DNA from: Leptodactylus fallax
Lineage: Eukaryota > Chordata > Amphibia > Anura > Leptodactylidae
DNA: 64,000 nucleotides
Direction of reading: 5' to 3'
Assembly (NCBI GenBank): GCA_947044405.1
Contig: CAMRHE010000157.1
Coordinates: forward strand, 1,200,501-1,264,500
Shown here: piece by piece, positions 54,101 through 63,692 of the stretch
How positions within the stretch are numbered: the stretch's first letter is position 1
How the letters are laid out: the number at the start of each line of letters is the position of its first letter
The notes under the pieces: model-generated
Seen by the model: the letters and a program-made list of their open reading frames with translations, nothing else
Database searches by the model: none
Told to the model about the DNA's origin: nothing
Made by a program: the position numbers and the translations under genes

Positions 54101-57100
54101 ATGTGTATGTGTCCAATGCGTTGGATGCCTAAATGATAAAAATAGGCATATTAATAAATAGTATATATCAGGTGCACTCATCACATAGGCAACAGTGTAA
54201 CATAAAATTAATATAAAAAGAATATTCTGCTGTCTAGAAATACATAGGTATCGAAATTGAATAACATGGTTTATGCAATATCCAGATCAGATGTAGCAGC
54301 GTTAACTTGAACTTCAATTGGATAAATTGCTGCAGTGTCATAGCTTATCAGAAAATATTTTTCAATGACTTTTCATTATTTTTTTTTCATCTCTGATAAG
54401 ATATGACACTGCAGCATTTTAATCAATTGCAGAAGTTGGGGTTAACTCTGCTATAGCTGTATATCAATGTACCCCATGATCTCCTTTTATGAATAAAAGT
54501 TGTATCATCATTGGTAACTATTGTTTTAATGAATAACATGTTTGATTCTGAGTTTATACAAAACTATTTTTGATACATTCCAATAAAAGATTTAGGGTCT
54601 TAGTATTTATAGCATATTCATTCCAATCCCCTTTAACAACTGTAGAATATAAATGGTTATCAGAACAGAATAGAAAACCTTATTATGGGAAATACTTGGC
54701 ATAACTTTTGTTACACTGCACTGTGTAATTTCTCCAGTATTATAATTTCACAGAGTGTCCTAATGTGCAAATAGCAGTGATCTCAGTAATGACTTACAAT
54801 GATGCATGATGTCTAATTTAGGGCTAGCCCTGTGTTTTAAAGGCCTAGACAAAGTGCCCATTATCTATACCCATGGAAACAGCAGCAAACTATAAATACC
54901 CCAATAGGTCATCTTCAGTTAATATCTGTCCAAGGTGTCCAGTGAATTCTTCAGACAGACAGTATGACTTCAACTCTTCCAAGTGGAACAGTAAATGTTT
55001 CCTATTGATGCGGGAAATGTCTTCTTCTCCAATAAAACCAACTAAAGGTCCCAAGAGATCCAGGTCTTGTGCAGTTATCTCTCCATGTATTGGGATGTGC
55101 TAGAAACAAGGTAATTTATTCATTCATTTCCAGCCACATTACTCAATTCTCCCATTATTTTTTTTATTATTTTATTCTTGTTTTACCAAACTGCTTTATG
55201 CTATCCCTAGACATTTCAAGATCCATAAACCATAAGTTTAAACAAACAAAAACATTGTCTTAGCTATCTTAGGCTGTGTTCACATGGCGGAAAATTTTCC
55301 GCCCCCGGAGTTTTTGCCGCGGTCAGCCGCGACAGGATTCAGCATGCCGTGCATCAGCATTCCGTCACGGCTAACTGCTCCTGACTAAGCCCGAATGAAT
55401 GGGCCTAATCAGGAGTGCGGCTCGAGCTGCGGACACCGCGGGCGGAATCAGCAGCAAGATAGGTCATCTTGCTTTTTTTTCCCCGCTAGCGGAAAAAAGC
55501 CGCTAGAGGAAAAAAAAAAATGCCACTTACTCCCATTGAAATGAATGGGAGGAGTTTTTTCAGGCGGATTTTGAGGCGGATTCAGCCTCAAAATCCGCTG
55601 CCAAAAAACTCCGTGTGAACACAGACTTACATATATCTTCTTTTTGCTATGATATAGTTTTTATGCTTATATGTATGATTGTCTAACAATAGGAAATGTC
55701 GTTCTTTCTTTCAAGGAAACCTGTCACAAGATTTGGGGCCATTAAATTGTGCAGTCAGGATTCAGGGCCCCAAACCTGGCAATGTAAAAAAAAAATAGCC
55801 TTTTCATCAAATCTGAACAAAACGTATTACATACCTTACTAGAGATGAGTCCGGGACTTGTCTATTTGACTTTGGTGTGTAGTGCACAGAAGCCAAAGAC
55901 AGCACACCCGCTTCATGCGCATGTGCCTAAAGCCAAAGAGATTAGTTCCACAAAAAGGCCAGTTCTGAGACTACTAAGTTTGAAGTGCTAAAACTCAGTT
56001 GCACAATGGCATGCTGGTGGTTTTAGGGGTCCCAAACCTGGTGACAGGGTCCCTTTAAATATACAGCCATGATTTTTTTTAAAGTCATTATCACATAGAA
56101 AAATCTAATATTTTCATTTCTCTATACACATATACACCCAATAGACCTGTAAGGCTCCCTCACCAAGATATGCAGAGCTCTCTGAGCCAATATAGACTTC
56201 TTATGAGAGGGTAGCTCCATGAAACTTGTTGGGTACTTATGAGCATGTTCCAGGAATAACTTCACCGATTCATTAGAAAGTCTATCAATTAGTTTTACTC
56301 TGGAAAAATATAGAATAATGATTTTCATAAGGCACTTTTGGTACTATTATAGGATCACTTTAAGTATATTAAAAAGTGGTACTCAGCATTTACTCATGTA
56401 AATTAAAAGGGTATTCCCATCTCCAGGATCATATTTAAACTTGTAGCTTAACCTAAAGTGTTTTATCCAATACATTGCTTTAACTATCTGTTCCGTTTGT
56501 CAGATACAGCTGAATATGTGTCTTTAGTGTTTATAGCTCATTGCCTAGGCTACAGACTACCTCTCTGGAAGGACTGATAGCTCAGTCCCTGTTCCCAACC
56601 ACCTATATTTTCTTCTCTCCCTCTTTATATTATTGTTTTCAGTTGGGGAGCTCTGATAAGGGCTAGTAAAGTTTCTTGATCAGTCCGTCTGTTATCTCTG
56701 TATGTAAAGACTCAGATAATTGCAGTTTACAGCAGCACAGAGCATACTGCTGGACTGAGCTAAAAACCAGGAAGTGGAAAGGAGAGGAGACAGGAGGGCA
56801 AGTAAAATCCTGAGATGGGAAAACCCCTTTAAGTTACACATATATTAAAATAATACAAAGTAAAGAAGTGTAGAAGGCAAGAGGTAAGGGAACCATCACT
56901 CCTCCAATGACTTTCTTATAACCTCCCAAACTAAAAACTTAACAATAGTGGATTACCTAAAAAGTACTGCATCACTATTACCATACCAGGGATCTGCTGG
57001 CAATCTAAGGCTAGGTTAACACTTGCACTGGGCAATCCATCATTTGGGTCTGCCTAGGGAGAGCTCGTCTGCTAAAACAGCGGTTATCTGCGCACAACCG

Positions 57101-60100
57101 CAGACCCCATGGACTATAATGGGGTCCCCCAGGTGTCCATCAGGTTTTTGCCATTTTTATACTGAAACCAGCAATGAGAAAAGTCCTCTTTGCAGAGGGC
57201 ACAGTGCTCTGAGAAGCTTTTGTACCTTTTTAATCTGGTGATCAGTGGGGTTCAGCACCTGTACTCCAACAGCAAAAACTTTTGTTGACACCAAAAGTTT
57301 TGTGCTTGAGACATCTTTCTAGGATTCAGTATTTCAGCAGAAGTTTATTAAAGAGTTAATTCTGAGGTAAATAACCTGTTTTATACTTTTAATTGACTAA
57401 GCACCAGGTTTTTATATCTAATGGCCTTACTACTGGTGTTATGCACCTACGGAAGATCAGTGATGAATTCAGGTCCCATCCAGCCTGTGTCTTCCCAGGA
57501 AAGCTCAGGGCGCTTCTGAATCTCCTCCAATATGCACTTCCTCTATAAAAGATATATAGAGAAATCTTAATGAAAGAAATCTGAAAATGTAGCTGTATTT
57601 TTTAATCAAACTTCATTTCTTACGAGACTTTTTCGTAGACCACTAGGAATCCCTTGGAGATACTTAACCACATCTCTGATTTCCGACAGGGTATTAAGTT
57701 GCTGTAGATTGTCACATTCAATCCCATTAGCCAGGGTTCCAAGGCTGCTATTAACAGGGAAAAGATATTACAATGTGATTGTAACCCTAGCCTACAGATA
57801 AGCCTCACATTACACAAGGTTGTGTTCCATTTATTCTCAATGTTCAGTGCTCCTCCTGGAGGTTATCTTATCTCATTACACATAGACTTACAGGATTGTA
57901 TTCTTTGTTAGATTTGCACCAGCCTGAATCTTCCTCCAAAGGAATTGAGTCTGTTCCAAAAAATAACAGTACAGTGATACATTACACTCATTCAATGTAA
58001 TATTCTACAAAATGAAAGATCAGGGCAACGGAAGGAATGTGACTATTCTATCCCTCATCTTTGATGAGGACTTTTGTGCATTTTCTACATAAAAAAAATC
58101 ACATTCTAAAGTCCTGCTGTGCTATTGTGTTAATTGTATTGTGCATGTTTTCAACAACAAAAACAGCTCTGAAACTACCACAATGGGTGGCTACACAAAA
58201 ATTAGCCAAATTTAATGCCAAAAACAAAACTATGGAATGGGGCTATTCAGCATGCAGACCCATGATGGTCAAAACTATAAAGCATGACAAATCCAAGGCT
58301 CATCCTACCTCAGATTTCTCCCACAGGTTTCATGCCCCTGAGGGGGTGGTGGACAGTGGGTCAGGTGCAGACAGTGACTAATATCTCCCGGCGTCCCACA
58401 CCAATCCAACAGCATTAGAGAGGACCTCTTTCCCTCCCCTCTATAATTATATCCTACATACAATTATCTCCCCCACACACATTTAATAACATTGCTTACC
58501 TGTAGGGAGTGCTATTAGGGCACTAATACAGTACTAGTGCTGCCCCACAGGTAATAGCATTACGTATGTGGGGGGCTATTACCTGCAGGGGAAACTATTA
58601 CTTTTGGGACATGCTATTAGAGCACTATCACAGCAATAGTGCCCCCCACCCCCACAGGTAACATTCCCCAACATAGGTTATAGCACTCCTATTACTTATA
58701 GTGGCATTATTATCCAATGTGGGGGGGACCTATTACTTGGGATGGAACTATTAGGGCCCATTCACCTGGCGTAATATGAAGTGAAAATAAGGCAAACTTC
58801 CACCTCAAAATGAGGCTAATCAGTGGAAAGCCTTATTTTATTCCCAGTGGAAGGAACATTCTAACAGAAGGGGGAGTGGGGCACATTTTAACTTTTGCCT
58901 CAGGCAGCAGGTAACCTAGAATCGGCCCTGCATATATTGTAAGTACAGCTAACATATATAATTTTCTACAACATATACTAGTACATGGACAACTATTATG
59001 TAAATATATACAATACTACATAGAAGAAATGTCAATTTTGTGACCCATGTCAATAGCTAAGCTCCTTTGAGATGTTCAGTAAAAAAAGCTGAATACTGTA
59101 CATGTTTCATGAACGGATTTGGTCAAGACTTTTTGTTTCTTTTTTTTTTTTTTTGCTATCCTTTCAGGTTAGTAACTATTTACTACTTGTTATCTAAATC
59201 CTAGAAAATGCTGATCGGAAACAATGGTGCTTTTTATTATGTTAACACATTACATTAGGTACAGTGGGTACGGAAAGTATTCAGACCCCTTTAAATTTTT
59301 CACTCTTTGTTTCATTGCAGCCATTTGCTATAGGCAAAAAAGTTCATTTTATTTCTCATTAATGTACACTCAGCACCCCATCTTGACAGAAAAAAAACAG
59401 AAATGTAGATATTTTTGCTAATTTATTAAAAAAGAAAAACTGAAATATCACATGGTCATAAGTATTCTGACCCTTTGCTGAGTATTGAGTAGAAGCACCC
59501 TTCCTTTTGAGCTAGTACAGCCATGAGTCTTCTTGGGAATGATGCAACAAGTTTTTCACATCTGGATTTGGGGATCCTCTGCCATTCTTCCTTGCAGATC
59601 CTCTCCAGTTCCGTCAGGTTGGATGGTGAACGTTGGTGGACAGCCATTTTCAGGTCTCTCCAGAGATGTTCAATTGGGTTGAGGTCAGGGCTCTGGCTGG
59701 GCCAGTCAAGAATGGTCACAGAGTTGTTCCAAAGCCACTCCTTTGTTATTTTAGCTGTGTGCTTAGGGTCATTGTCTTGTTGGAAGGTGAACCTTCAGCC
59801 CAGTCTGAGGTTCAGAGCACTCTGGAAGAGGTTTTCTTCCAGAATATCTCTGTACTTGGCCGCATTCATCTTTCCTTCAATTGCAACCAGTCATCCTGTC
59901 CCTGCAGCTGAAAAACACCCCCATAGCATGATGCTGCCACCACCATGTTTCACTGTTGGGATTTTATTGCGCAGGTGATGAGCAGTGCCTGCTTTGCTCC
60001 ACACATACCACTTAGAATTAACGCCAAAAAGTTCAATCTTCGTCTCATCAGACCAGAGAATCCTATTTCTCATAGTCTGGGAGCCCTTCATGTGTTTTTT

Positions 60101-61867
60101 GGAAAACTCTATGCGGGCTTTCATATGTCTTGCATTGAGGAGAGGCTTCCTTCGGGCCACTCTGCCATAAAGCCCCGACTGGTGGAAGGCTGCAGTGATA
60201 GTTGACTTTACGGAACTTTCTCCCCTCTCCCTACTGCATCTCTGGAGCTCAGCCACAGTAATCTTTGGGTTCTTCTTTACCTCTCTCACTAAGGCTCTTC
60301 TCCCATGATTTCTCAATTTGGCTGGATGGCCAGGTCTAGGAAGAGTGCTGGTCGTCCCAAACTTCTTCCATTTAAGGATTATGGAGGCCACTGTGCTCTT
60401 AGGAACCTTGAGTGATTCAGAAATTCTTTTGTAACCTTGGCCAGATCTGTGCCTTGCCACAATTCTGTCTCTGAGCTCCTTGGGCAGTTCCTTTGACCTC
60501 ATGATTCTCATTTGCTCTGACATGCACTGTGAGCTGTGAGGTCTTATATAGACAGGTGTGTGCCTTTTCTAATCAAGTCCAATCAGTTTAATTAAACACA
60601 ACTGGACTCCAATGAAGGAATAGAACCATCTCAAGGTGGATCAGAAGGAAATGGACAGCATGTGAGTTAAATATGAGTGTCACACCAAAGGGTCTGAATA
60701 CTTATGACCATGTGATATTTCAGTTTTTGGGTGACAGAATATACAAAAACAATAATTTTTGCATTGTTTTTTATTTTTTACAGCATCTACCATGTAGGTT
60801 AAATAATGTCATAATTTGTTATGGATGCAGAAATACCAATTATGTGTATTTTTTTAATTATAGCAATACAATATTCTCAGTAGAGGGATTTTTGAAGGGG
60901 AAGGTTTTTATTATTTTTAAACCTTTTCGTAACTTTTTCCTTTTCAGTCAAGTCCACCTGGGATAGAAAGGGAATGAATGTACAAAAACAGTAATTTTGG
61001 CATTGTTTATCATAGCATCCACCATGTAGATTAAATAATGTCATAAAGTGTTATGGATGCAGCAAGACCAATTATGTTTTTTTTTTTAATATTCTCACAA
61101 TAAAACATTCCTAATAGGGGGGAAAAATTTTTTGTTATTATGTTTAAATCTTTTAGTAACTTTTTTTTTTTAACACTTATTCAAGTCCCCTTGGAGTAAT
61201 TCTCAACCAGGGACTCAGTCACTAGTATAATACAGTGCAGTACCTGTGCACAATAGTGTATTATGCCTGTGATGTAAACATTGCAAACTACTGTCAGGCC
61301 AAAGCAACATTTCAGGCTCGTGTGCTCCCAATGCAGAGGGTATGATAATAGTTGCAATCAGTGTCATCACTGGTCTTGTCAGTTAGAGTCAGGCACCAGC
61401 AGTCAGTGTCTGGGCACGGCTCCTCTACCCACATGACCAGAACAAAGACACCTATGGCATTCTTTTGTAACTAACCTTCACAGTTGATGTACATTTTGCA
61501 CCAGGGGTTAATTCACATTTTTTTTGGTGTTAATAAAGCTTAAATTCTGTGCAAATAAAAAGATCTGCAACTTTCTAAACTACTTTATTTTTCAATTCTT
61601 CACCATCTTCAAGATGTTTGTTTGCGGTCAGTGAATGAGAGTAATGCAGCAAACCCTGTACAATGTATCTCGTCCTGCTGTCATCTGAGAAGTAAATACA
61701 ATTGTATCCAGTCTGGTTGGTACCTGCTGTGGCATCCAGGCAACTTCTCCATACAGGCTCATATTCCGGAGAAGTATTTGTGTGTCCAAATGCAACAGCT
61801 TCAATGGTGCAAAGGGAAGAAGACATGAAAAGTGTTCAGGCCAGAGTTCAACATCTTGGATATGTCT
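41854..61867 (-). CDS. STRC: Stereocilin, C-terminal 665 residues, 14 exons (5' part outside window)
   Basis: Exons in transcript order: 61867-61724, 57950-57892, 57747-57624, 57542-57451, 56299-56164, 55099-54900, 54128-54038, 52873-52699, 51437-51268, 47828-47673, 46939-46797, 44768-44620, 43720-43623 and 42114-41854. They total 1998 nt in one frame with agreeing phases and GT/AG junctions. The product aligns along its length with the C-terminal part of mammalian stereocilin (human total 1775 residues), for example [31 protein letters not shown] and [14 protein letters not shown]. Stereocilin is an extracellular protein that links outer hair-cell stereocilia to each other and to the tectorial membrane, in the mesothelin/otoancorin family of helical-repeat proteins; this is established knowledge. 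Tail-to-tail neighbour CKMT1 matches mammalian synteny. Earlier exons must lie right of 64000. Confidence 0.95.
42566..43192. mobile_element. hAT-like fragment with 31-bp minisatellite, in last STRC intron
   Basis: A tandem array of about 15 units (GTGTGGAGGGGCCGCTATGG, then GACATTATACT; 31 bp) at 42566-43080 is followed by a unique stretch ending GCTAGCTACACCCCTG at 43192, a hAT-type end. No matching left end is present. The preceding segment 42390-42561 ends GATGTCGGCCCTG and resembles 49226-49400, so two related fragments abut here. Confidence 0.7.
43623..43720 (-). CDS. STRC: STRC exon
   Basis: 98 nt encoding [20 protein letters not shown] then [12 protein letters not shown] before gtaagt. 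It aligns with [20 protein letters not shown]. Confidence 0.96.
44620..44768 (-). CDS. STRC: STRC exon
   Basis: 149 nt encoding [20 protein letters not shown] and [15 protein letters not shown]. It aligns with QAALFLGTLHLQCSEEQLE and [16 protein letters not shown]. Confidence 0.96.
44850..45075. repeat. Relative of the TAGGTTCACACTAGC MITE (STRC intron)
   Basis: Starts CTAGATTCATACTAGCATCA; contains AAAGTCCTTCTTGCAGGACT and ends near GATCTGAATGTAG. Confidence 0.6.
45230..45560 (+). pseudogene. Degraded LINE reverse-transcriptase fragment
   Basis: Broken frames show HSCLDYC and [11 protein letters not shown], then [20 protein letters not shown], matching the same C-terminal region as the LINE at 4954-5634. 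Several stops are present. Confidence 0.6.
46236..46580. repeat. CTAAGGCC-family MITE, copy 10 (STRC intron)
   Basis: Starts TAGGCTAAATCCTATGTAGC and contains GGATGGGATTAGCCAGAATC and TCATTCACTTTGCTGGTACT like its relatives; it ends near CCACAATGTGGGG. Confidence 0.65.
46797..46939 (-). CDS. STRC: STRC exon
   Basis: 143 nt encoding [20 protein letters not shown] and [20 protein letters not shown]. It aligns with [20 protein letters not shown]. The acceptor is ctgcag and the donor gttggt. Confidence 0.95.
47095..47440. repeat. Diverged copy of the CCTGTCACAAG MITE family
   Basis: Shares GAGAACCCGTCACAAGGTTT and CCCAGACCTGGTAATCTCAG with 55711-56058. The right end is degraded. Confidence 0.6.
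47673..47828 (-). CDS. STRC: STRC exon
   Basis: 156 nt, 52 codons, phase 0, encoding [20 protein letters not shown] and [18 protein letters not shown]. It aligns with EQILQLGRLLIGLGDRELQ and DWGVLSTLGQIDGW. Confidence 0.95.
48153..49441. mobile_element. hAT-like element with internal minisatellite
   Basis: 1289 bp, beginning CAGTGGCGAAC and ending GTTACGCCCCTG, flanked by a perfect 8-bp duplication TGTGTTCC at 48145-48152 and 49442-49449. Short CAGNGG ends and 8-bp duplications are typical of hAT transposons. No transposase is encoded. A 31-bp tandem array occupies 48266-48840, and the right part contains a hairpin (gttacctgctgggg / ccagtaggtaac). Confidence 0.88.
48266..48840. repeat. 31-bp minisatellite inside the hAT-like element
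   Basis: About 18-19 head-to-tail copies of a 31-bp unit of the form CCCCATAGTGGCCCC TGCACACAGTATCATG, with single-base changes and a few one-base deletions. There are no unique spacers, so it is not CRISPR-like. Confidence 0.95.
49450..51267. other. STRC intron, nothing recognised
   Basis: No exon or intact mobile element identified. A weak inverted similarity exists between 50040-50160 and 50450-50600 (CACTAAATAATGACTATTTG / CAAATAACTG), perhaps a decayed MITE. Confidence 0.4.
51268..51437 (-). CDS. STRC: STRC exon
   Basis: 170 nt encoding [20 protein letters not shown] and [16 protein letters not shown], ending [10 protein letters not shown]. It aligns with [20 protein letters not shown], one of the best-conserved parts of the protein. 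Confidence 0.96.
52082..52672. mobile_element. 600-bp foldback MITE with TTAA ends, STRC intron
   Basis: AGAGGACCTTTCACGTCCTC and its reverse complement form the ends, flanked by TTAA at 52078-52081 and 52673-52676. The arms stay complementary for well over 100 bp (AGCGCACTG / GCCGGCTTTC blocks, then GGAACGCCCT blocks), so nearly the whole element can form a hairpin. No ORF of note. Confidence 0.85.
52699..52873 (-). CDS. STRC: STRC exon
   Basis: 175 nt encoding [20 protein letters not shown], then [20 protein letters not shown] and a phase-1 end. It aligns with [20 protein letters not shown]. A cysteine pair and a basic stretch are conserved. Confidence 0.94.
53550..53760. repeat. CTAAGGCC-family MITE, diverged partial copy
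   Basis: GGCTGGCGACACATGTGGCG and CAGCATGTCAATTATTACTA are recognisable. A further end fragment (CCGCAATGTGGAGCCTTAGC) is at 53110-53131. Confidence 0.45.
54038..54128 (-). CDS. STRC: STRC exon
   Basis: 91 nt encoding [20 protein letters not shown] then [10 protein letters not shown]. It aligns with the stereocilin segment [20 protein letters not shown]. The donor is gtaata. Confidence 0.92.
54900..55099 (-). CDS. STRC: STRC exon
   Basis: 200 nt encoding [20 protein letters not shown] and [17 protein letters not shown]. The LGPLVGF motif is shared with mammalian stereocilin. The donor gtattt is a weaker match than its neighbours, but the phase (two bases over) fits the next exon exactly. 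Confidence 0.93.
55271..55628. repeat. Inverted-repeat MITE with GTGTTCACA ends (STRC intron)
   Basis: Left TAGGCTGTGTTCACATGGCG, right CTCCGTGTGAACACAGACTT. The inner part contains inverted AAAATCCGC / GCGGATTTTGAGG blocks. Confidence 0.75.
55711..56058. mobile_element. TTAA-type MITE in STRC intron
   Basis: Ends AAGGAAACCTGTCACAAGAT and AACCTGGTGACAGGGTCCCT are imperfect inverted repeats; the right TTAA is at 56055-56058. A diverged copy of the same family lies at 47095-47440. Confidence 0.7.
56164..56299 (-). CDS. STRC: STRC exon
   Basis: 136 nt encoding [20 protein letters not shown] and [14 protein letters not shown]. It is nearly identical to the stereocilin core LIDRLSNES / AERALQNL. 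The acceptor is ttccag and the donor gtgagg. Confidence 0.95.
56403..56832. mobile_element. TTAA-flanked MITE in STRC intron
   Basis: TTAA at both ends (56403-56406, 56829-56832). Ends AAGGGTATTCCCATCTC and GAGATGGGAAAACCCCT are inverted repeats. Confidence 0.75.
57451..57542 (-). CDS. STRC: STRC exon
   Basis: 92 nt encoding [20 protein letters not shown] and [10 protein letters not shown] plus two bases. The frame agrees with both neighbours. The donor is gtaggt. Confidence 0.9.
57624..57747 (-). CDS. STRC: STRC exon
   Basis: 124 nt encoding [20 protein letters not shown] and [20 protein letters not shown]. It matches LGTLAGGMSCEFLQQINSM. Other frames of this stretch are open but do not resemble the family. 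Confidence 0.93.
57892..57950 (-). CDS. STRC: STRC exon
   Basis: 59 nt encoding [19 protein letters not shown] plus two bases. It matches QFLWKKMQVPTNLTLRNLQ of mammalian stereocilin. The acceptor is ggaacag and the donor gtaagt. Confidence 0.92.
58390..58932. repeat. Repeat fragment ending in a hAT-like terminus (STRC intron)
   Basis: Contains loosely repeated GGTAATAGCATT / GGGCTATTACCTG blocks and ends ACCTAGAATCGGCCCTG at 58932, like the ends at 41582 and 42561. A left end was not found. Confidence 0.4.
59262..60728 (-). mobile_element. Tc1/mariner element, right end truncated, in STRC intron
   Basis: The left end begins CAGTGGGTACGGAAAGTATT after a TA. The inner part of the inverted repeat at 59438-59480 is repeated in reverse near 60688-60727, where similarity stops. 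The outer ~175 bp of the right repeat are therefore missing, and the copy could not be mobilised. Confidence 0.88.
59456..60523 (-). pseudogene. Tc1 transposase pseudogene with two in-frame stops
   Basis: Reading from 60523, one frame runs the whole length (355 codons) but is broken by TGA at 59891-59893 and TGA at 59795-59797. The first stop replaces an expected Arg after SAAGTG (a CGA to TGA change, typical of CpG decay); the second replaces an expected Trp before [11 protein letters not shown]. Catalytic motifs [17 protein letters not shown] and [10 protein letters not shown] are all still visible. No frameshift was found. Confidence 0.9.
61724..61867 (-). CDS. STRC: STRC exon (first in window)
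   Basis: 144 nt, 48 codons. It contains [20 protein letters not shown] then [10 protein letters not shown] and ends AWMPQQ before gtacca. This matches the stereocilin segment around [20 protein letters not shown]. The acceptor is atgtag. A second AG two bases downstream would shorten the exon by two bases and change the phase; the unseen upstream exon decides this. Confidence 0.9.
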
Positions 61868-62061
61868 CTACATAAATAAGAATAAAACAAAATTTATACA
61901 AAACAAGAGAAATATTTTGAATTTTGAAATCCTAACCTAAGTCTAGCAAACAACATAACATGTCTTTATGATTACTTTATAAATGTAGTAAGAACAGAAT
62001 ATAAAGAGTGCAGGGCACTAGCATAGCTTACATGCAGATTTACCCAGACCTGACACACGTA

Positions 62062-63692
62062 CAGTACAGACCAAAAGTTTGGACACACCTTCTCATTCCA
62101 AGAGTTTTCTGTATTTTCATGACTATAAAAATTGTAGATTTACACTGAAGGCATCAAAACTATGAATTAACACATGTGGAATTATATACTTAACAAAAAA
62201 GTGTGAAACAACTGAAAATATGTCTTATATTCTAGGTTCTTCAAAGTAGCCACCTTTTGCTTTGATTACTGCTTTGCACACTCTTGGCATTCTCTTGATG
62301 AGCTTCAAGAGGTAGTCACCTGAAATGGTTTTCACTTCACAGGTGTGACCTGTCAGGTTTAATAAGTGGGATTTCTTGCCTTATAAATGGGGGGGGGGGG
62401 GGTTGGGACCATCAGTTGTGTTGTTCAGAAGTCAGGTGGACAGCTGATAGTCCTACTGAATGGAGTGTTAGAATTTGTATTATGGTAAGAAAAAAGCACC
62501 TAAGTAAAGAAAAATGAGTGGCCATCATTACTTTAAGAAATGAAGGTCAGTCAGTCCAAAAAATTTGAAAGTGTCCCCAAGTGCAGTGGCCAAAACCATC
62601 AAGCGCTACAAAGAAACTGGCTCACATGAGGACCGCCCCAGGAAAGGAAGACCAAGAGTCACCTCTGCTGCGGAGGATAAGTTCATCCGAGTCACCAGCC
62701 TCAGAAATCGCAGGTTAACAGCAGCTCAGATTAGAGAGCAGGTCAATGCCACACAGAGTTCTAGCAGCAGACACATCTCTACAACAACTGTTAAGAGGAG
62801 ACTGTGTGCAGCAGGCCTTCATGGTAAAATAGCTGCTAGGAAACCACTGCTAAGGACAGGCAACAAGCAGAAGAGACTTGTTTGGGCCAAAGAACACAAG
62901 GAATGGACATTAGACCTGTGGAAATCTGTGCTTTGGTCTGATGAGTCCAAATTTGAGATCTTTGGTTCCAACCACCGTGTCTTTGTGCGACGCGACGCAG
63001 AAAAGGTGAACAAATGGACTCTACATGCCTGGTTCCCACCGTGAAGCATGGAGGAGGAGGTGTGATGGTGTGGGGGTGCTTTGCTGGTGACACTGTTGGG
63101 GATTTATTCAAAATTGAAGGAATACTGAACCAGCATGCTTATCACAGCATCTTGCAGCGGCATGCTATTCCATCCGGTTTGCATTTAGTTGGACCATCAT
63201 TTATTTTTCAACAGGACAATGACCCCAAACACACCTCCAGACTGTGTAAGGGCTATTTGACCAAGAAGGAGAGTGATGGGGTACTACGCCAGATGACCTG
63301 GCCTCCACAGTCACCAGACTTGAACCCAATCGAGATGGTTTGGGGTGAGCTGGACCGCAGAGTGAAGGCAAAAGGGCCAACAAGTGCTAAGCATCTCTGG
63401 GAACTCCTTCAAGACTGTTGGAAGACCATTTCAGGTGACTACGTCTTGAAGCTCATCAAGAGAATGCCAAGAGTGTGCAAAGCAGTAATCAAAGCAAAAG
63501 GTGGCTACTTTGAAGAACCTAGAATATAAGACATATTTTCAGTTGTTTCACACTTTTTTGTTAAGTATATAATTCCACATGTGTTAATTCATAGTTTTGA
63601 TGTCTTCAGTGTGAATCTACATTTTTTATAGACATGAAAATACAGAAAACTCTTGGAATGAGAAGGTGTGTCCAAACTTTTGGTCTGTACTG
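62062..63692 (+). mobile_element. Tc1-like element with DD38E transposase, complete ends
   Basis: 1631 bp between TA dinucleotides (62060-62061, 63693-63694). The ends begin CAGTACAGACCAAAAGTTTG. The inverted repeats are unusually long, about 270 bp (62062-62332 and 63423-63692), and differ at only a handful of positions by eye. The right repeat includes the 3' end of the transposase gene. It lies within a stereocilin intron, opposite in direction to STRC. Confidence 0.93.
62565..63529 (+). pseudogene. Tc1-like transposase (DD38E), frameshifted
   Basis: Two overlapping frames make up the gene. 62565-63044 holds the DNA-binding region (KVSPSAVAKTIKRYKETGSH, RPRKGRPRVTSAAEDKFIRV) and the first Asp (VLWSDESKFEIF). 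63014-63529 holds [19 protein letters not shown], the second Asp ([11 protein letters not shown]) and Glu (LNPIEMVW). A one-base indel between about 62990 and 63030 separates them. A second frame break near 62560 disconnects the N-terminus (LRNEGQSVQKI). 38 residues lie between the second Asp and the Glu, which fits the family published as Intruder (DD38E), known from fish and frogs. Confidence 0.88.

Noticed and set aside
58061..58381. 106-residue open frame on the + strand in a STRC intron
   Set aside because: No recognised domain, no splice or family evidence, and it lies in a repeat-rich intron.
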